From contig NZ_ANBM01000002.1 of the NCBI RefSeq assembly GCF_002100115.1, positions 1-64,000 on the forward strand: a stretch of DNA of 64,000 bases. The letters run 5' to 3'. Both the position numbers and the translations under genes were made by a program. The notes beneath the pieces were generated by a model that worked only from the letters and a program-made list of their open reading frames with translations, searched no databases and was not told where the DNA came from. Numbering within the stretch: the stretch's first letter is position 1; each line of letters opens with the position of its first letter. This DNA is from Anaerovibrio sp. JC8 (GTDB lineage: Bacteria > Bacillota > Negativicutes > Selenomonadales > Selenomonadaceae). This document shows, one piece after another, positions 25,749 through 33,849 of this stretch.

Positions 25749-25821
25749 ATATTCACCTGCATATCAATATTACATTACATTATACCGCAATAACGCAGAT
25801 GATTAAAGTATTTCAATAGAA

Positions 25822-26011
25822 AAAGGGCAGAAACAGATTGTCTTGAACGTACGGCATCGCTGCGTTAATAAATCTTTTTCTTGGTATACTATCACCTAGT
25901 GAAAAAAGTCGATGTCTGAGCGTAGCGAGTTTCGACTTTTTTTGCTATTTAATAGAGCAAGAAAAAGTTTTAGCAGCGTGACCGTGTGAAAGACAACTGC
26001 TTCTGCCCTTT
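25822..26011. repeat. Large palindromic intergenic element A
   Basis: A 190-bp nested inverted repeat. Outer arms begin AAAGGGCAGAA and end TTCTGCCCTTT, extending about 23 bp. A middle arm pairs CTTTTTCTTG with CAAGAAAAAG and CGCTGC with GCAGCG. The inner hairpin pairs AAAAAGTCGA with TCGACTTTTT around a loop that reads AACTCGCTACGCTC on the minus strand (25918-25931). It starts 14 bp after the nirJ2 stop. It contains no open reading frame of note. Related to elements at 46219 and 47339. Confidence 0.8.
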
Positions 26012-26025
26012 ATAATTACTATATT

Positions 26026-27018
26026 TTATCCTTTGCGCCCATGATACAGACACCATGGCTCTTCTGCCATATAATCCCCTTCGTGATAATACGCAGCTCT
26101 GGCCCGGCATCCACCGCAGGCCTTCTTGAACTGGCACTCGCCGCAGCCGCCCTTATATTCCAAGGTACGCAGGGTATTTAGCACCTCATTGTTCTTCCAG
26201 ATTTCATCAAATGGAGTTTCCCGCACATCACCCAGCTCCATATTTAGGTAAGCACATGGCTGTACCTTGCCCCGTGGGCTGATAATACAGTAAGCAGTGC
26301 CGGCCAGACATCCCCGACGGAATCTGGTCTTTACGCCCATCTGGGCCGCAATCCGCATAAACTGCGGTGCACAGGTCGGCTTCAATTCAATGTCGACCTC
26401 CTGCTGCTTCTTCATAATACGGGTAAGGGTTTCCTCATACTGCTCTGCCCGCAGGGACTCAGCCTCGATGGTCTTGGCCCGCCCCGTTGGCACCAGGAAG
26501 AAGAAATGATGGGCCACTGCCCCTTCTGCTACTGCAAAATCCGTAATAGCCTCCAACTCATGGTTATTCCAATCCATAACCGTGGTATGAATCTGGAATG
26601 GCAACCCGGCCTCCCGGCAATTCCGCATGCCCTGAACAGCACCTTCCCAAGCCCCTTCAAACTTGCGGAACTCATTGTGCTTCTTTTTATCCATGGAATC
26701 CAGGGAAATTCCCATGCCCATGGCTCCGGCAGCCTTCAGCTTCCTGGCCATATCCAGGGTAATCAGGGTACCATTGGTACCAAATACGCACCGCAGCCCC
26801 AGCCCGGTGGCATAAGCCACCAGCTCCAGAATATCCGGCCGCATAAGCGGCTCGCCACCGGAGAAAATCATTATCTTAAAACCTGCCCTGGCAATCTGAG
26901 CCAGCAGGGTCTTGGCCTCCTCTGTGGACAGCTCCTCTTCTGCCTTGCAGCCGGCCTCACGATAGCAGTGGTCACAAAACATATTGCAGGCATTGGTTAC
27001 ATTCCAGGAAACTATCAT
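26026..27018 (-). CDS. nirJ2: Radical SAM/SPASM protein, NirJ2 (AhbD-like)
   Basis: A 330-aa radical SAM enzyme with CxxxCxxC at Cys11, Cys15 and Cys18 (CNMFCDHC), the GGEP motif (FSGGEPLMRP) for SAM, and a C-terminal SPASM-type cluster region (CLAGTAYC, then CGECQFKKACGGC and a final Cys). The sequence matches my recollection of the NirJ2 family, which sits with NirJ1 and resembles AhbD, the enzyme that converts Fe-coproporphyrin to haem in the siroheme-dependent route. Its ATG overlaps the nirJ1 stop as TAATG, so translation is coupled. Exact reaction in this organism is inferred. Confidence 0.85.
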   Translation of the reverse strand: MIVSWNVTNACNMFCDHCYREAGCKAEEELSTEEAKTLLAQIARAGFKIMIFSGGEPLMRPDILELVAYATGLGLRCVFGTNGTLITLDMARKLKAAGAMGMGISLDSMDKKKHNEFRKFEGAWEGAVQGMRNCREAGLPFQIHTTVMDWNNHELEAITDFAVAEGAVAHHFFFLVPTGRAKTIEAESLRAEQYEETLTRIMKKQQEVDIELKPTCAPQFMRIAAQMGVKTRFRRGCLAGTAYCIISPRGKVQPCAYLNMELGDVRETPFDEIWKNNEVLNTLRTLEYKGGCGECQFKKACGGCRARAAYYHEGDYMAEEPWCLYHGRKG

Positions 27019-28208
27019 TATCTCGCACCTCCAGCCAGACCAATTTCTTCATCCGTCAAGTAGCAGGCCGGATCTGACTCCCAGAAATCCCCGGTCCGTG
27101 CTTCTGCCCGTGTACGGAAATTACCATTGCAGTTATCTAGGAATTTGCACTGGCTGCAGCGTCCCTTTAAGAGTTGTTTTCTGTCCTTCAGCCCTGTCAT
27201 AATTGGGTGGCTGGTATCTGTCCAGATTTCGCTGAATTTCTTGTCCCGAACATTGCCAAAGGTATGATGCTGAGTAAACTGGTCAGGGTGAACATAGCCA
27301 AATGGGTCCACCTCGCCGAAGGCAATGCCGGAACGATTGCCGCCGTTCATGGAAATATATTCCTTAATCTGGGCAGCGATTTTCTCATCACCCTCTGCCA
27401 GGGCCTTCAAATACATATAAACACCATCACAGTGATTATCTACTGTGAGAATCTCCTTTTCCAGTCCCCGCTCCTCAAAGTCCCTGGTACGACGAATAAT
27501 GGTATCCATGGCCCTGCGGGATTCCTCAGGTGTTACATCCTCGTCCATCATGGCATTGCCCCGTCCGGAGTATACCAGATGGTAGAAGCATACTCTGTTG
27601 ATGTTTTCCCGCTCGATGAAATCAAAGATATTATCCAATTCCTGAATGTTGTGATGATTAATGGTAAAGCGCAGGCCAACCCGCTGACCTACTGCCACGC
27701 AGTTCTGAATGCCCTGCATCGCCTTTTCATAGGCTCCGTCCACACCCCGGAACTTATCGTTGACATCCTTCAGGCCATCAAGGGAAATACCTACATAGCC
27801 AACACCGATGTCCTTAATTCGCTGAGCCACCTCTCTGGTAATCAGGGTACCATTGGTGGACAAGGTTGGACGAACCCCCTTCTTTTGGGCATATTCTGCC
27901 AGCTCAAAGAAATCAGGGCGAATAAGAGGCTCTCCGCCGGAGAACAGCAGCACCGGTACCTTGAAATCAGCCAAATCGTCAATAAATTCCTTGGCCTCCT
28001 GGGTAGTCAGCTCATTCTGATACTTTTTGTTATCAGAACTCATATAGCAATGACGACATTTAAGGTTGCAGGTCTTGGTGGAATTCCACACCACCACAGG
28101 CCCCATGCCTTCACCGGCACCGTTTCTCTGAGCATGGGCACCCTTGGTATAGCGCAGGGAATCCCCATAATACTCTCTAGCGAATAATAACTTTGTTACA
28201 CTGATCAT
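27018..28208 (-). CDS. nirJ1: Radical SAM/SPASM protein, NirJ1 (AhbC-like)
   Basis: A 396-aa radical SAM enzyme. CNLKCRHC gives the cluster ligands Cys47, Cys51 and Cys54; FSGGEPLIRP is the SAM-binding GGEP. The C-terminal cysteines CSQCKFLDNC and a later Cys form a SPASM-like auxiliary cluster. The N-terminal MISVTKLLFAREYYGDSLRY extension is typical of AhbC/NirJ1, which removes the acetate side chains of didecarboxysiroheme. With nirJ2 it suggests haem b or haem d1-like synthesis from siroheme. It is 42 bp after a TetR regulator, likely in one operon. Confidence 0.85.
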   Translation of the reverse strand: MISVTKLLFAREYYGDSLRYTKGAHAQRNGAGEGMGPVVVWNSTKTCNLKCRHCYMSSDNKKYQNELTTQEAKEFIDDLADFKVPVLLFSGGEPLIRPDFFELAEYAQKKGVRPTLSTNGTLITREVAQRIKDIGVGYVGISLDGLKDVNDKFRGVDGAYEKAMQGIQNCVAVGQRVGLRFTINHHNIQELDNIFDFIERENINRVCFYHLVYSGRGNAMMDEDVTPEESRRAMDTIIRRTRDFEERGLEKEILTVDNHCDGVYMYLKALAEGDEKIAAQIKEYISMNGGNRSGIAFGEVDPFGYVHPDQFTQHHTFGNVRDKKFSEIWTDTSHPIMTGLKDRKQLLKGRCSQCKFLDNCNGNFRTRAEARTGDFWESDPACYLTDEEIGLAGGAR

Positions 28209-28250
28209 CTTTTTCCACCTAAATATAAATCTAATATAAAATTACACACA

Positions 28251-28910
28251 CTATTTTTTCTGACTGCAAATTCCCGCCAACAGCAGAGTCAGCTTCATTT
28301 CGATATTCTCCTCAAAGGAAACCGGAATATGGCTGAAGGCCGCCGCCTGAAACATGGAATGGAACATTTCTGCCATTATTTCCGGAGGGATATCGTTGCG
28401 GAACTCGCCACTGGCCTGCCCTGCCTTTAACAAGTCCAGGAACTTGCCCATGAACTTCGGTGCCGGCATATCTATTTTATGGCCGCCCCTTGGGTTGGAC
28501 TGAGTCATTGCCCCTGTAAAGAGCAACGGCAGCAGATACCGGTTCTCACCCACCAGCTTCGCCGTCAGCATGACCATTTCCCGCAGAATCACCTTATAAC
28601 CAGGCCTGGTCTTCATCAGTGCCTGAAGCTCCTCCGACATGGTGCCGGCAAAGCGGTTCAGCAGATTAATCAATATATCTTCCTTGGATGTAAAGTAATT
28701 GTAAAAAGTCCCCAGGCCCATATCCGCCCCAGCCATAATATCTGCAATGGAGGTGGCCTGAAAGCCCTTTTCACTGAACTGAATTACTGCCGCATTCAAG
28801 ATATCATTGCGGGCCTTGATTTTCTTCTGCTCCCGACGGCCCAGCTTCTCCTCCTGCTCCTGACCATCCTGTATTTCTGTTTTATCTAAAGTCAATGGAT
28901 GTCCTGTCAT
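28251..28910 (-). CDS. TetR-family transcriptional regulator
   Basis: A 219-aa regulator with an N-terminal TetR DNA-binding domain: helices in ILNAAVIQFSEKGFQATSIADIMAGADMGLGTFYNYFTSKEDIL form the classic helix-turn-helix ending in YNYF. The C-terminal 130 residues are the helical ligand-binding and dimer domain. The ATG at 28910 is chosen because GGAGG lies seven bases before it; the upstream TTG at 28934 has no such site. As first gene of the TetR-nirJ1-nirJ2 unit it probably autoregulates the operon, possibly in response to a tetrapyrrole; the ligand is unknown. Confidence 0.92.
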   Translation of the reverse strand: MTGHPLTLDKTEIQDGQEQEEKLGRREQKKIKARNDILNAAVIQFSEKGFQATSIADIMAGADMGLGTFYNYFTSKEDILINLLNRFAGTMSEELQALMKTRPGYKVILREMVMLTAKLVGENRYLLPLLFTGAMTQSNPRGGHKIDMPAPKFMGKFLDLLKAGQASGEFRNDIPPEIMAEMFHSMFQAAAFSHIPVSFEENIEMKLTLLLAGICSQKK

Positions 28911-28969
28911 TCTGTTACCTCCATGAATCCACAATTAATGAATCCCATTCACTTTTTAACAGCTTGTTT

Positions 28970-28978
28970 AGTATAACA
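28970..28978 (-). promoter_or_regulatory. Extended -10 promoter of the TetR-nirJ operon
   Basis: On the minus strand TGTTATACT, a TGn-TATACT extended -10, 60 bases before the TetR ATG. No good -35 is seen, and the region upstream is the tRNA-Arg terminator. Confidence 0.55.
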
Positions 28979-28989
28979 CAAAATAGTAG

Positions 28990-29020
28990 AAAATAAAAGC
29001 GCGAAGCAAATGCTTCGCGC
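28990..29020 (-). terminator. Terminator after tRNA-Arg copy 2
   Basis: A perfect 10-bp stem, GCGCGAAGCA with TGCTTCGCGC, followed on the minus strand by TTTTATTTT. Confidence 0.9.
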
Positions 29021-29031
29021 TTAATATGCAA

Positions 29032-29109
29032 TGGTGACCCAGGAGGGACTCGAACCCCCGACCCCTTGATTCGTAGTCAAGTACTCTAATCCAGCTGAGC
29101 TACTGAGTC
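29032..29109 (-). tRNA. tRNA-Arg (ACG), copy 2
   Basis: Base-for-base identical to the gene at 305-382, including CCA and anticodon ACG. It is an isolated single-tRNA unit with its own promoter and terminator. Confidence 0.95.
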
Positions 29110-29138
29110 ATGGTCGGTCTTAAATAACCAACACGAGT

Positions 29139-29167
29139 ATATTACCCTAATAAGGAATATTTGTCAA
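29139..29167 (-). promoter_or_regulatory. Promoter of tRNA-Arg copy 2
   Basis: On the minus strand: TTGACA (29162-29167), 17-base spacer, TAATAT (29139-29144). Confidence 0.75.
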
Positions 29168-29185
29168 ATACTTTTTAAGAAAATT

Positions 29186-29545
29186 TTAAATCTCAGCCTT
29201 TTTCTCTCCATCAGATACCAGGGCACCGCTGAGCTTCACAAATTCCTCATCTGCCGAGGTGCAGGTAAAAATCTTCTGGTGATCCTTCTTGATTATCTGA
29301 TTTTCCTCTGCAATGCTGATATCCAGCTGAATACGGTTGTGGCGGTCCTTGCGGAAGGAATACTCTCCCCGGGTGCTTAACCACTCATTAATCATTTCCA
29401 GATTCATGAAGGATGCCTGCTTATTGTATTCCTTGTATTCATCCGTGGCTGCTGCCGCCGCCTGCTTCATATCGGAAAAACTGCCAATAAGGAAAAAATC
29501 AGTACTGTTCTCCGTAGTCAGCAGCTTAGTAACTATATATGACAT
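29186..29545 (-). CDS. Uncharacterised protein, 119 aa
   Basis: Small soluble protein beginning MSYIVTKLLTTENSTDFFLIG from an ATG at 29545. It mixes short strands with a helical centre rich in Ala/Glu (MKQAAAAATDEYKEYNK). No known motif, signal peptide or membrane segment is visible and I do not recognise it. It is the last gene of the minus-strand run trmB-ftsW-pdxK-like-radical SAM-yqeB and ends just upstream of the tRNA-Arg promoter. The gap to yqeB is 28 bp, so co-transcription is likely. Confidence 0.72.
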   Translation of the reverse strand: MSYIVTKLLTTENSTDFFLIGSFSDMKQAAAAATDEYKEYNKQASFMNLEMINEWLSTRGEYSFRKDRHNRIQLDISIAEENQIIKKDHQKIFTCTSADEEFVKLSGALVSDGEKKAEI

Positions 29546-29573
29546 CTATTACCATCCTCAAATTTTATTTAGT

Positions 29574-30413
29574 TTACTTCTTCCAAGGCAACCGTGACTT
29601 CTTCACATGGGAGTGCTCCCAACCCACAATTACCTCCAGCACGGAGCCGGATACACATCTGGTCTTGGCAGAAATACTCATGCAGTTGGCCGGCTTGGTG
29701 CTTGGGTCAATCTCCGCAATTTTCAGGCCGGTACGCACCGGACAGTTATCGTGAAGCATGCCCCGCAGTACTCCAGCAATCGGGGTCCGAATCTCCATTA
29801 CATGGCCCCCATCCACATGCAGACGGCCAATCAGCTCATTCTTGTCAATAATATACGCTGTAGGATGCCCGGCCTCCAAATAACCATCACATGGAGAATT
29901 AATGGAATGGGAGGCCCGCATAATAGCCCGTGCTTCCGCAATATCCTTCTCCGGCAGAGCAATCCCCTCATGGAGAATCCGCCCCAAATTATGTCCCCTG
30001 GCGGTTTCAATAACACATGTTACATCCTGTCCTGCAACAAAACCAGGACCGATACCAATGGTCAACGGAGCCATATCTTTTCTGGTACCAAGATTGCGCT
30101 TGGCATAAATGGCATCCACCAGTACATTGGGTTTGAAGATATGCAGGCTATCAAGGCCAGGATCAACCATAATGACCAGCTTACCATCCTTTAACATTTT
30201 GGCAGCTTCCTTGGCATTATCAGCCTTATAACAGGTAACCCTTTCCACAGTGGCTTCACCGTCATAAACGGCCTCGGAAAAAACAATATTTCTTCTGATA
30301 GCGGATGGATACTGCTGCTCCAGCATGAGCACCTTATATCCGCAATTATGGAGACGATGGGCAATGCCCGTTGCCAGCTCGCCACCGCCCCTAATCATAA
30401 TAAGTTGTTTCAT
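29574..30413 (-). CDS. yqeB: YqeB, selenium-dependent molybdenum hydroxylase accessory protein
   Basis: A 279-aa protein recognised as the YqeB/EF2563 family, which is linked by genome context to selenium-dependent molybdenum hydroxylases. It starts with a Rossmann-like MIRGGGELATGIAHRLHNCG and has VDPGLDS, GIGPGFVAGQDVTCVIETARGHNLG and a C-terminal biotinyl-like HVMEIRTPIAGVLRGML segment. No selD, yqeC or hydroxylase gene is in the window, so its role here rests on the family. The ATG at 30413 lies three bases after the preceding radical SAM stop, so the two are tightly linked. Confidence 0.88.
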   Translation of the reverse strand: MKQLIMIRGGGELATGIAHRLHNCGYKVLMLEQQYPSAIRRNIVFSEAVYDGEATVERVTCYKADNAKEAAKMLKDGKLVIMVDPGLDSLHIFKPNVLVDAIYAKRNLGTRKDMAPLTIGIGPGFVAGQDVTCVIETARGHNLGRILHEGIALPEKDIAEARAIMRASHSINSPCDGYLEAGHPTAYIIDKNELIGRLHVDGGHVMEIRTPIAGVLRGMLHDNCPVRTGLKIAEIDPSTKPANCMSISAKTRCVSGSVLEVIVGWEHSHVKKSRLPWKK

Positions 30414-30416
30414 TTC

Positions 30417-31079
30417 TTAGCTGTCCTCATATATACGAACACGAAGCTTCAGGCCCCGCTCATCACAAATCTTCTGGCACAGGTCGATTTCCTGCTGGTT
30501 CTCCACCTTTTCCACCACGGTCATGACCACATTGGGCACATAGGCCTTGCAGTCCACGGCAAAATTAAGCATGGCATCAAAGGATTCAATACCGTACTTG
30601 GCACGGGTCAGCTCCAGATACCGCTCCCTGTTGGAGGCGTTCAGGCTGATGGAAATAGTGTCAAGAATATTCCCGGCAAAATCCCCGGCAGTACTACGGC
30701 CGTACATCAAATCAGACAGGCCGTTGGTATTCAGCCTGGTCTTCACCTCCGGATGAGTACTCTTAACATACTTTAAAAGCTCCACCACTGCCTCAATTCG
30801 GCAGGTAGGTTCACCAAAGCCACAAAATACAATTTCCGATACCTTCTCCCAAGGAAGCTCATCAAGAAGAAGCTTCACCTCATCAACGGCAGGCTCCTCC
30901 TTCAGCCACAGGCTGCTCTGTTCCGCCATTTCCTTCATATTGCGCAGACAGAAGGTGCAGGCGCAGTTGCACTTGTTGGTCAGATTGACATATATACTGC
31001 GCTTGCCCTCAGGCTGTTCCTTTAAGCTGTCAGCCACCTGCAAATAGCGGCCGCCGGCGTGAGTTGCATAAACTATCAT
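30417..31079 (-). CDS. Radical SAM protein, TatD-associated type
   Basis: A short 220-aa radical SAM protein with CxxxCxxC at Cys37, Cys41 and Cys44 (CNCACTFC) and FCGFGEPTCR as the GGEP equivalent. It lacks a C-terminal auxiliary-cluster domain. The sequence resembles the TatD-associated radical SAM family, although tatD here is 23 kb away. The ATG at 31079 is chosen over an upstream alternative because GGGGTGG lies just before it. It is followed by yqeB with a three-base gap, so a link to the selenium/molybdenum accessory pathway is possible but unproven. Confidence 0.85.
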   Translation of the reverse strand: MIVYATHAGGRYLQVADSLKEQPEGKRSIYVNLTNKCNCACTFCLRNMKEMAEQSSLWLKEEPAVDEVKLLLDELPWEKVSEIVFCGFGEPTCRIEAVVELLKYVKSTHPEVKTRLNTNGLSDLMYGRSTAGDFAGNILDTISISLNASNRERYLELTRAKYGIESFDAMLNFAVDCKAYVPNVVMTVVEKVENQQEIDLCQKICDERGLKLRVRIYEDS

Positions 31080-31114
31080 ATTGCCACCCCGTACTACTCC
31101 AAACACTTACACTG

Positions 31115-31942
31115 CTATTTCAGCTCTGTTAAAAATTCCTCAAAGGCCAGACCGTAATTCCACGGCAAATCCAGCTCACAGGTGTATTCCAGAACCTTAT
31201 TTATAAAATCAGCAGCCTTTATAACTGCCGTCTCCAAAGTTTCTCCGTTTACCAAGCTGCCTGCCACAATGGCAGCGAAGGCATCCCCCGTACCGGACCG
31301 GTCATCTCCCACCTTGTCCTTTTTGATAATCCGCTGAACTCCATTCTTTTCATAAAGGTAATTCTTTATATGACTATCATCGCTAAGACCGGTAATAACC
31401 ACCTGCTCCGGACCCCGTTCTGACAGGGCCTTGGCCATTCCGGCCAGTTCTTCCTCCGTAATGCGGCCATTTTCCGGATATTCCACATCAAGAAGCTGGC
31501 AGGCCTCCGTAAGATTTGGTGTTACCAAATCCGCCCATTTCAGGAGGCGGCGCATTTCCCGGCACATCTCCGGAGTATAGGAGGAATACAACCTCCCATA
31601 ATCACCCATAACGGGATCCACCATAACCCGGGTGTTATCGCCCTTAAAACGGTGAATAAACTCCTCCACCAGATTAATCTGGTCAAGACTGCCCAAAAAA
31701 CCGGTGCAGATGCCATCAAATTCAATTTTATGCTGAGCCCAGCTATCCATATATGGAGTCATGCGCTGGGTATAATCATCAATAAAGGGATTCTCAAACC
31801 CGGTATGAACCGATAATATGGCGGTTGGCAGCGGACAGGCCTGAATTTTCATGGCAGAAATCAGGGGCAGCTCCACCGCAATTGAGCAACGGCCAAAGCC
31901 TGTAATATCATTAACTAACGCAATGCGCTTCTGTCGTTTCAT
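31115..31942 (-). CDS. Pyridoxal/pyridoxamine kinase-like ribokinase-family protein
   Basis: A 275-aa ribokinase-fold small-molecule kinase. IALVNDITGFGRCSIAVELP at the N terminus, MVDPVMGDYGRLY, DLVTPNLTEACQLL and the catalytic DDRSGTGDAFAAI (Asp of GTGD as base) match PdxY/PdxK-type vitamin B6 kinases rather than sugar kinases. It would phosphorylate pyridoxal or pyridoxamine with ATP. The internal ATG at 31942 is preferred, with GAAGGT upstream, over the one at 31969. It follows the ftsW gene by 30 bp on the same strand. Confidence 0.87.
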   Translation of the reverse strand: MKRQKRIALVNDITGFGRCSIAVELPLISAMKIQACPLPTAILSVHTGFENPFIDDYTQRMTPYMDSWAQHKIEFDGICTGFLGSLDQINLVEEFIHRFKGDNTRVMVDPVMGDYGRLYSSYTPEMCREMRRLLKWADLVTPNLTEACQLLDVEYPENGRITEEELAGMAKALSERGPEQVVITGLSDDSHIKNYLYEKNGVQRIIKKDKVGDDRSGTGDAFAAIVAGSLVNGETLETAVIKAADFINKVLEYTCELDLPWNYGLAFEEFLTELK

Positions 31943-31972
31943 TAAACAATCTACCTTCAATCCAGTCAAAAC

Positions 31973-33184
31973 TTACTTTACCCGCCGCAAATTTGGCCTT
32001 GGGCGCTTTATTAGATGAGGTTCCTTTTTCAGAGCTTCCCGAATAAGATCTCTTTCCTTTATTCTCACAGTCTGGCGGCTTATATTGACCATAATGCCCA
32101 CAGCAAACAGGGACATTACAAGAGAAGTACCACCATAGCTTATGAACGGCAGTGGCACACCTACCACTGGAATCATGCCGCTGACCATAATCAGATTGGC
32201 CACAGCCTGCCCGCCAATAAGAAGAAGTATTCCCACCGCCAGCATCTGGCCGTACATATCCTGGGCCTGTTTGGCAATGCTTGCCGCATATCGGCAAAAC
32301 ATCATATAAACAATCAAAATACCCAAAACCACAAAAAAGCCCATTTCCTGGCTAAATACCGCAAACGCAAAATCAGTATGGGCCTCCGGTAAATAATCGT
32401 ACTTGCTGAGGCCTTCGCCAATGCCCATGCCAAACAGCCCACCGGAGCCTATGGACATAAGTGAGCGTACTGTCTGATACCCCTGATCCTGCTCATAGGG
32501 CCATGGGTCATAGGTTACCATCAGGCGCTCCAAACGATAGGGCTGCATGTAAATCATAACACCCACCAGAATAAAAGCTCCAAGTACCAGCCACTTTATC
32601 TTGCTAAAATGCAGGCCTCCCACTACCATCATTATAATGGGAATACCCATAACGATACAGGCAGTACCCATATCCGGCTCCACATAAACCAGTAGGGCCA
32701 TAAGCCCCACCACTGCCAGCTGACGGTTAAAGAGATTCAGTTCCTTCCCCAGGCCATTTCGAAAGGATATATAATATCCTGCCAGCATAATGCTTACCAG
32801 CTTGGCGAACTCTGCCGGCTGGAAGGAAAAGCCCGGCAGGGAAATCCAACGACGGGCTCCATTAATCGGTGCCGTAAACAAAAGAACCACTACCAAAGCC
32901 ACAACTATAATGCCAGTCACAGGCATAATCAGACTGCGCCATTTGTGATAGTCAACCCGGGCCCCAACAAAGCATGCCAGCAAGCCAAGCACCATGCTGA
33001 TTGCATGGCGTATGAGAAAGGCATAGGGACTGCCATAATCCCGTTCAGCCATGACAAAGGTGGAGCTGAATACGTTGAACAGCCCGGCAATAAGCAATAT
33101 TATCACCAGAGTCATTACTGCCTCATGGTTGTTTTTCCATAGTTTAACGCCTTGCCTACGGGCCAGTGGCTCTATTTTACTCAC
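31973..33184 (-). CDS. ftsW: FtsW/RodA-type lipid II polymerase
   Basis: Integral SEDS-family protein of 403 aa with about 10 membrane segments, a peptidoglycan glycosyltransferase for cell division. The hallmarks are present: GARRWISLPGFSFQPAEFAK, EPDMGTA, PEAHTDFAFAVFSQEMGF in the large outer loop, and the C-terminal PLPFISYGGTSLV. FtsW fits better than RodA by the Q-P-A-E-F context, but the two are close. The start is GTG at 33184, overlapping the trmB stop by four bases. It is not in a division/cell-wall cluster here but among tRNA-modification and cofactor genes. Confidence 0.92.
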   Translation of the reverse strand: MSKIEPLARRQGVKLWKNNHEAVMTLVIILLIAGLFNVFSSTFVMAERDYGSPYAFLIRHAISMVLGLLACFVGARVDYHKWRSLIMPVTGIIVVALVVVLLFTAPINGARRWISLPGFSFQPAEFAKLVSIMLAGYYISFRNGLGKELNLFNRQLAVVGLMALLVYVEPDMGTACIVMGIPIIMMVVGGLHFSKIKWLVLGAFILVGVMIYMQPYRLERLMVTYDPWPYEQDQGYQTVRSLMSIGSGGLFGMGIGEGLSKYDYLPEAHTDFAFAVFSQEMGFFVVLGILIVYMMFCRYAASIAKQAQDMYGQMLAVGILLLIGGQAVANLIMVSGMIPVVGVPLPFISYGGTSLVMSLFAVGIMVNISRQTVRIKERDLIREALKKEPHLIKRPRPNLRRVK

Positions 33185-33831
33185 TGGAAGGTTACCTCAC
33201 AACGATTAATTTTCTCACCAAAACCACTAAACTTCCGCTCATATTCCGTCATGATGTTGTCAGGACGGTTCTCTGCATGAAGGTCAAAGGACACATCATC
33301 CACCTGAAGGCCAGCTTCTTCAAACTGCTCCAGGGAGAAATCAAAGAGAGGGCGGTTATCTGTCTTAAACACCAGCTTACCCGGGTGCTTCAACAGCTTT
33401 GCATAACGCTTCAAGAAGCCCACATGGGTAAGACGGCGCTTGGCGTGTCTTGCCTTTGGCCATGGGTCACAGAAATTGATGTAGAACTGGTCTACCTCAC
33501 CCTCGGCAAAAATATCCTCAATATTATTTATATCAAACACCAGAAGCTTTACGTTGGTAAGGCCTAGCTCACGAATTTTCTTGGCAGCCATATACAGTAC
33601 GTCCTGCTGGGCCTCAATGCCAATGAAATTTATGTCGGGATGGCGCAGGGCCATCTGGCTGATAAAGTCACCCTTACCGGTGCCCAGCTCCACATGAAGG
33701 TCTGCCTTGCGGCCGAAAACCTCATGCCATTTGCCCTTCTGGTCCTCAGATGCAGGAGCATCCTTGGGAAATACAAAATCGTCAAAATCATGAATAGCCT
33801 GGTCCACCCAAGGCTTTCTTCTTAAACGCAC
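33181..33831 (-). CDS. trmB: tRNA (guanine-N7)-methyltransferase
   Basis: SAM-dependent enzyme of 216 aa that makes m7G46 in the tRNA variable loop. Motif I is VELGTGKGDFISQM, and the family signature NFCDPWPKARHAKRRLTH (Asp-Pro-Trp-Pro and following basic residues) is intact, as is FKTDNRPLFDFS. The start is GTG at 33831 behind GGAGAG. It overlaps ftsW by four bases, so translation is coupled. The AcoR-like regulator lies 18 bp upstream on the same strand. Confidence 0.97.
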   Translation of the reverse strand: MRLRRKPWVDQAIHDFDDFVFPKDAPASEDQKGKWHEVFGRKADLHVELGTGKGDFISQMALRHPDINFIGIEAQQDVLYMAAKKIRELGLTNVKLLVFDINNIEDIFAEGEVDQFYINFCDPWPKARHAKRRLTHVGFLKRYAKLLKHPGKLVFKTDNRPLFDFSLEQFEEAGLQVDDVSFDLHAENRPDNIMTEYERKFSGFGEKINRCEVTFQ

Positions 33832-33849
33832 AGAATCTCTCCTATTCTA

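Noticed and set aside
25822-26011. Insertion sequence or MITE with terminal inverted repeats
   Set aside because: No transposase frame inside and no clear target-site duplication; the nested pairing runs to the centre, unlike a MITE. Mobility is not excluded, so it is listed as a repeat.
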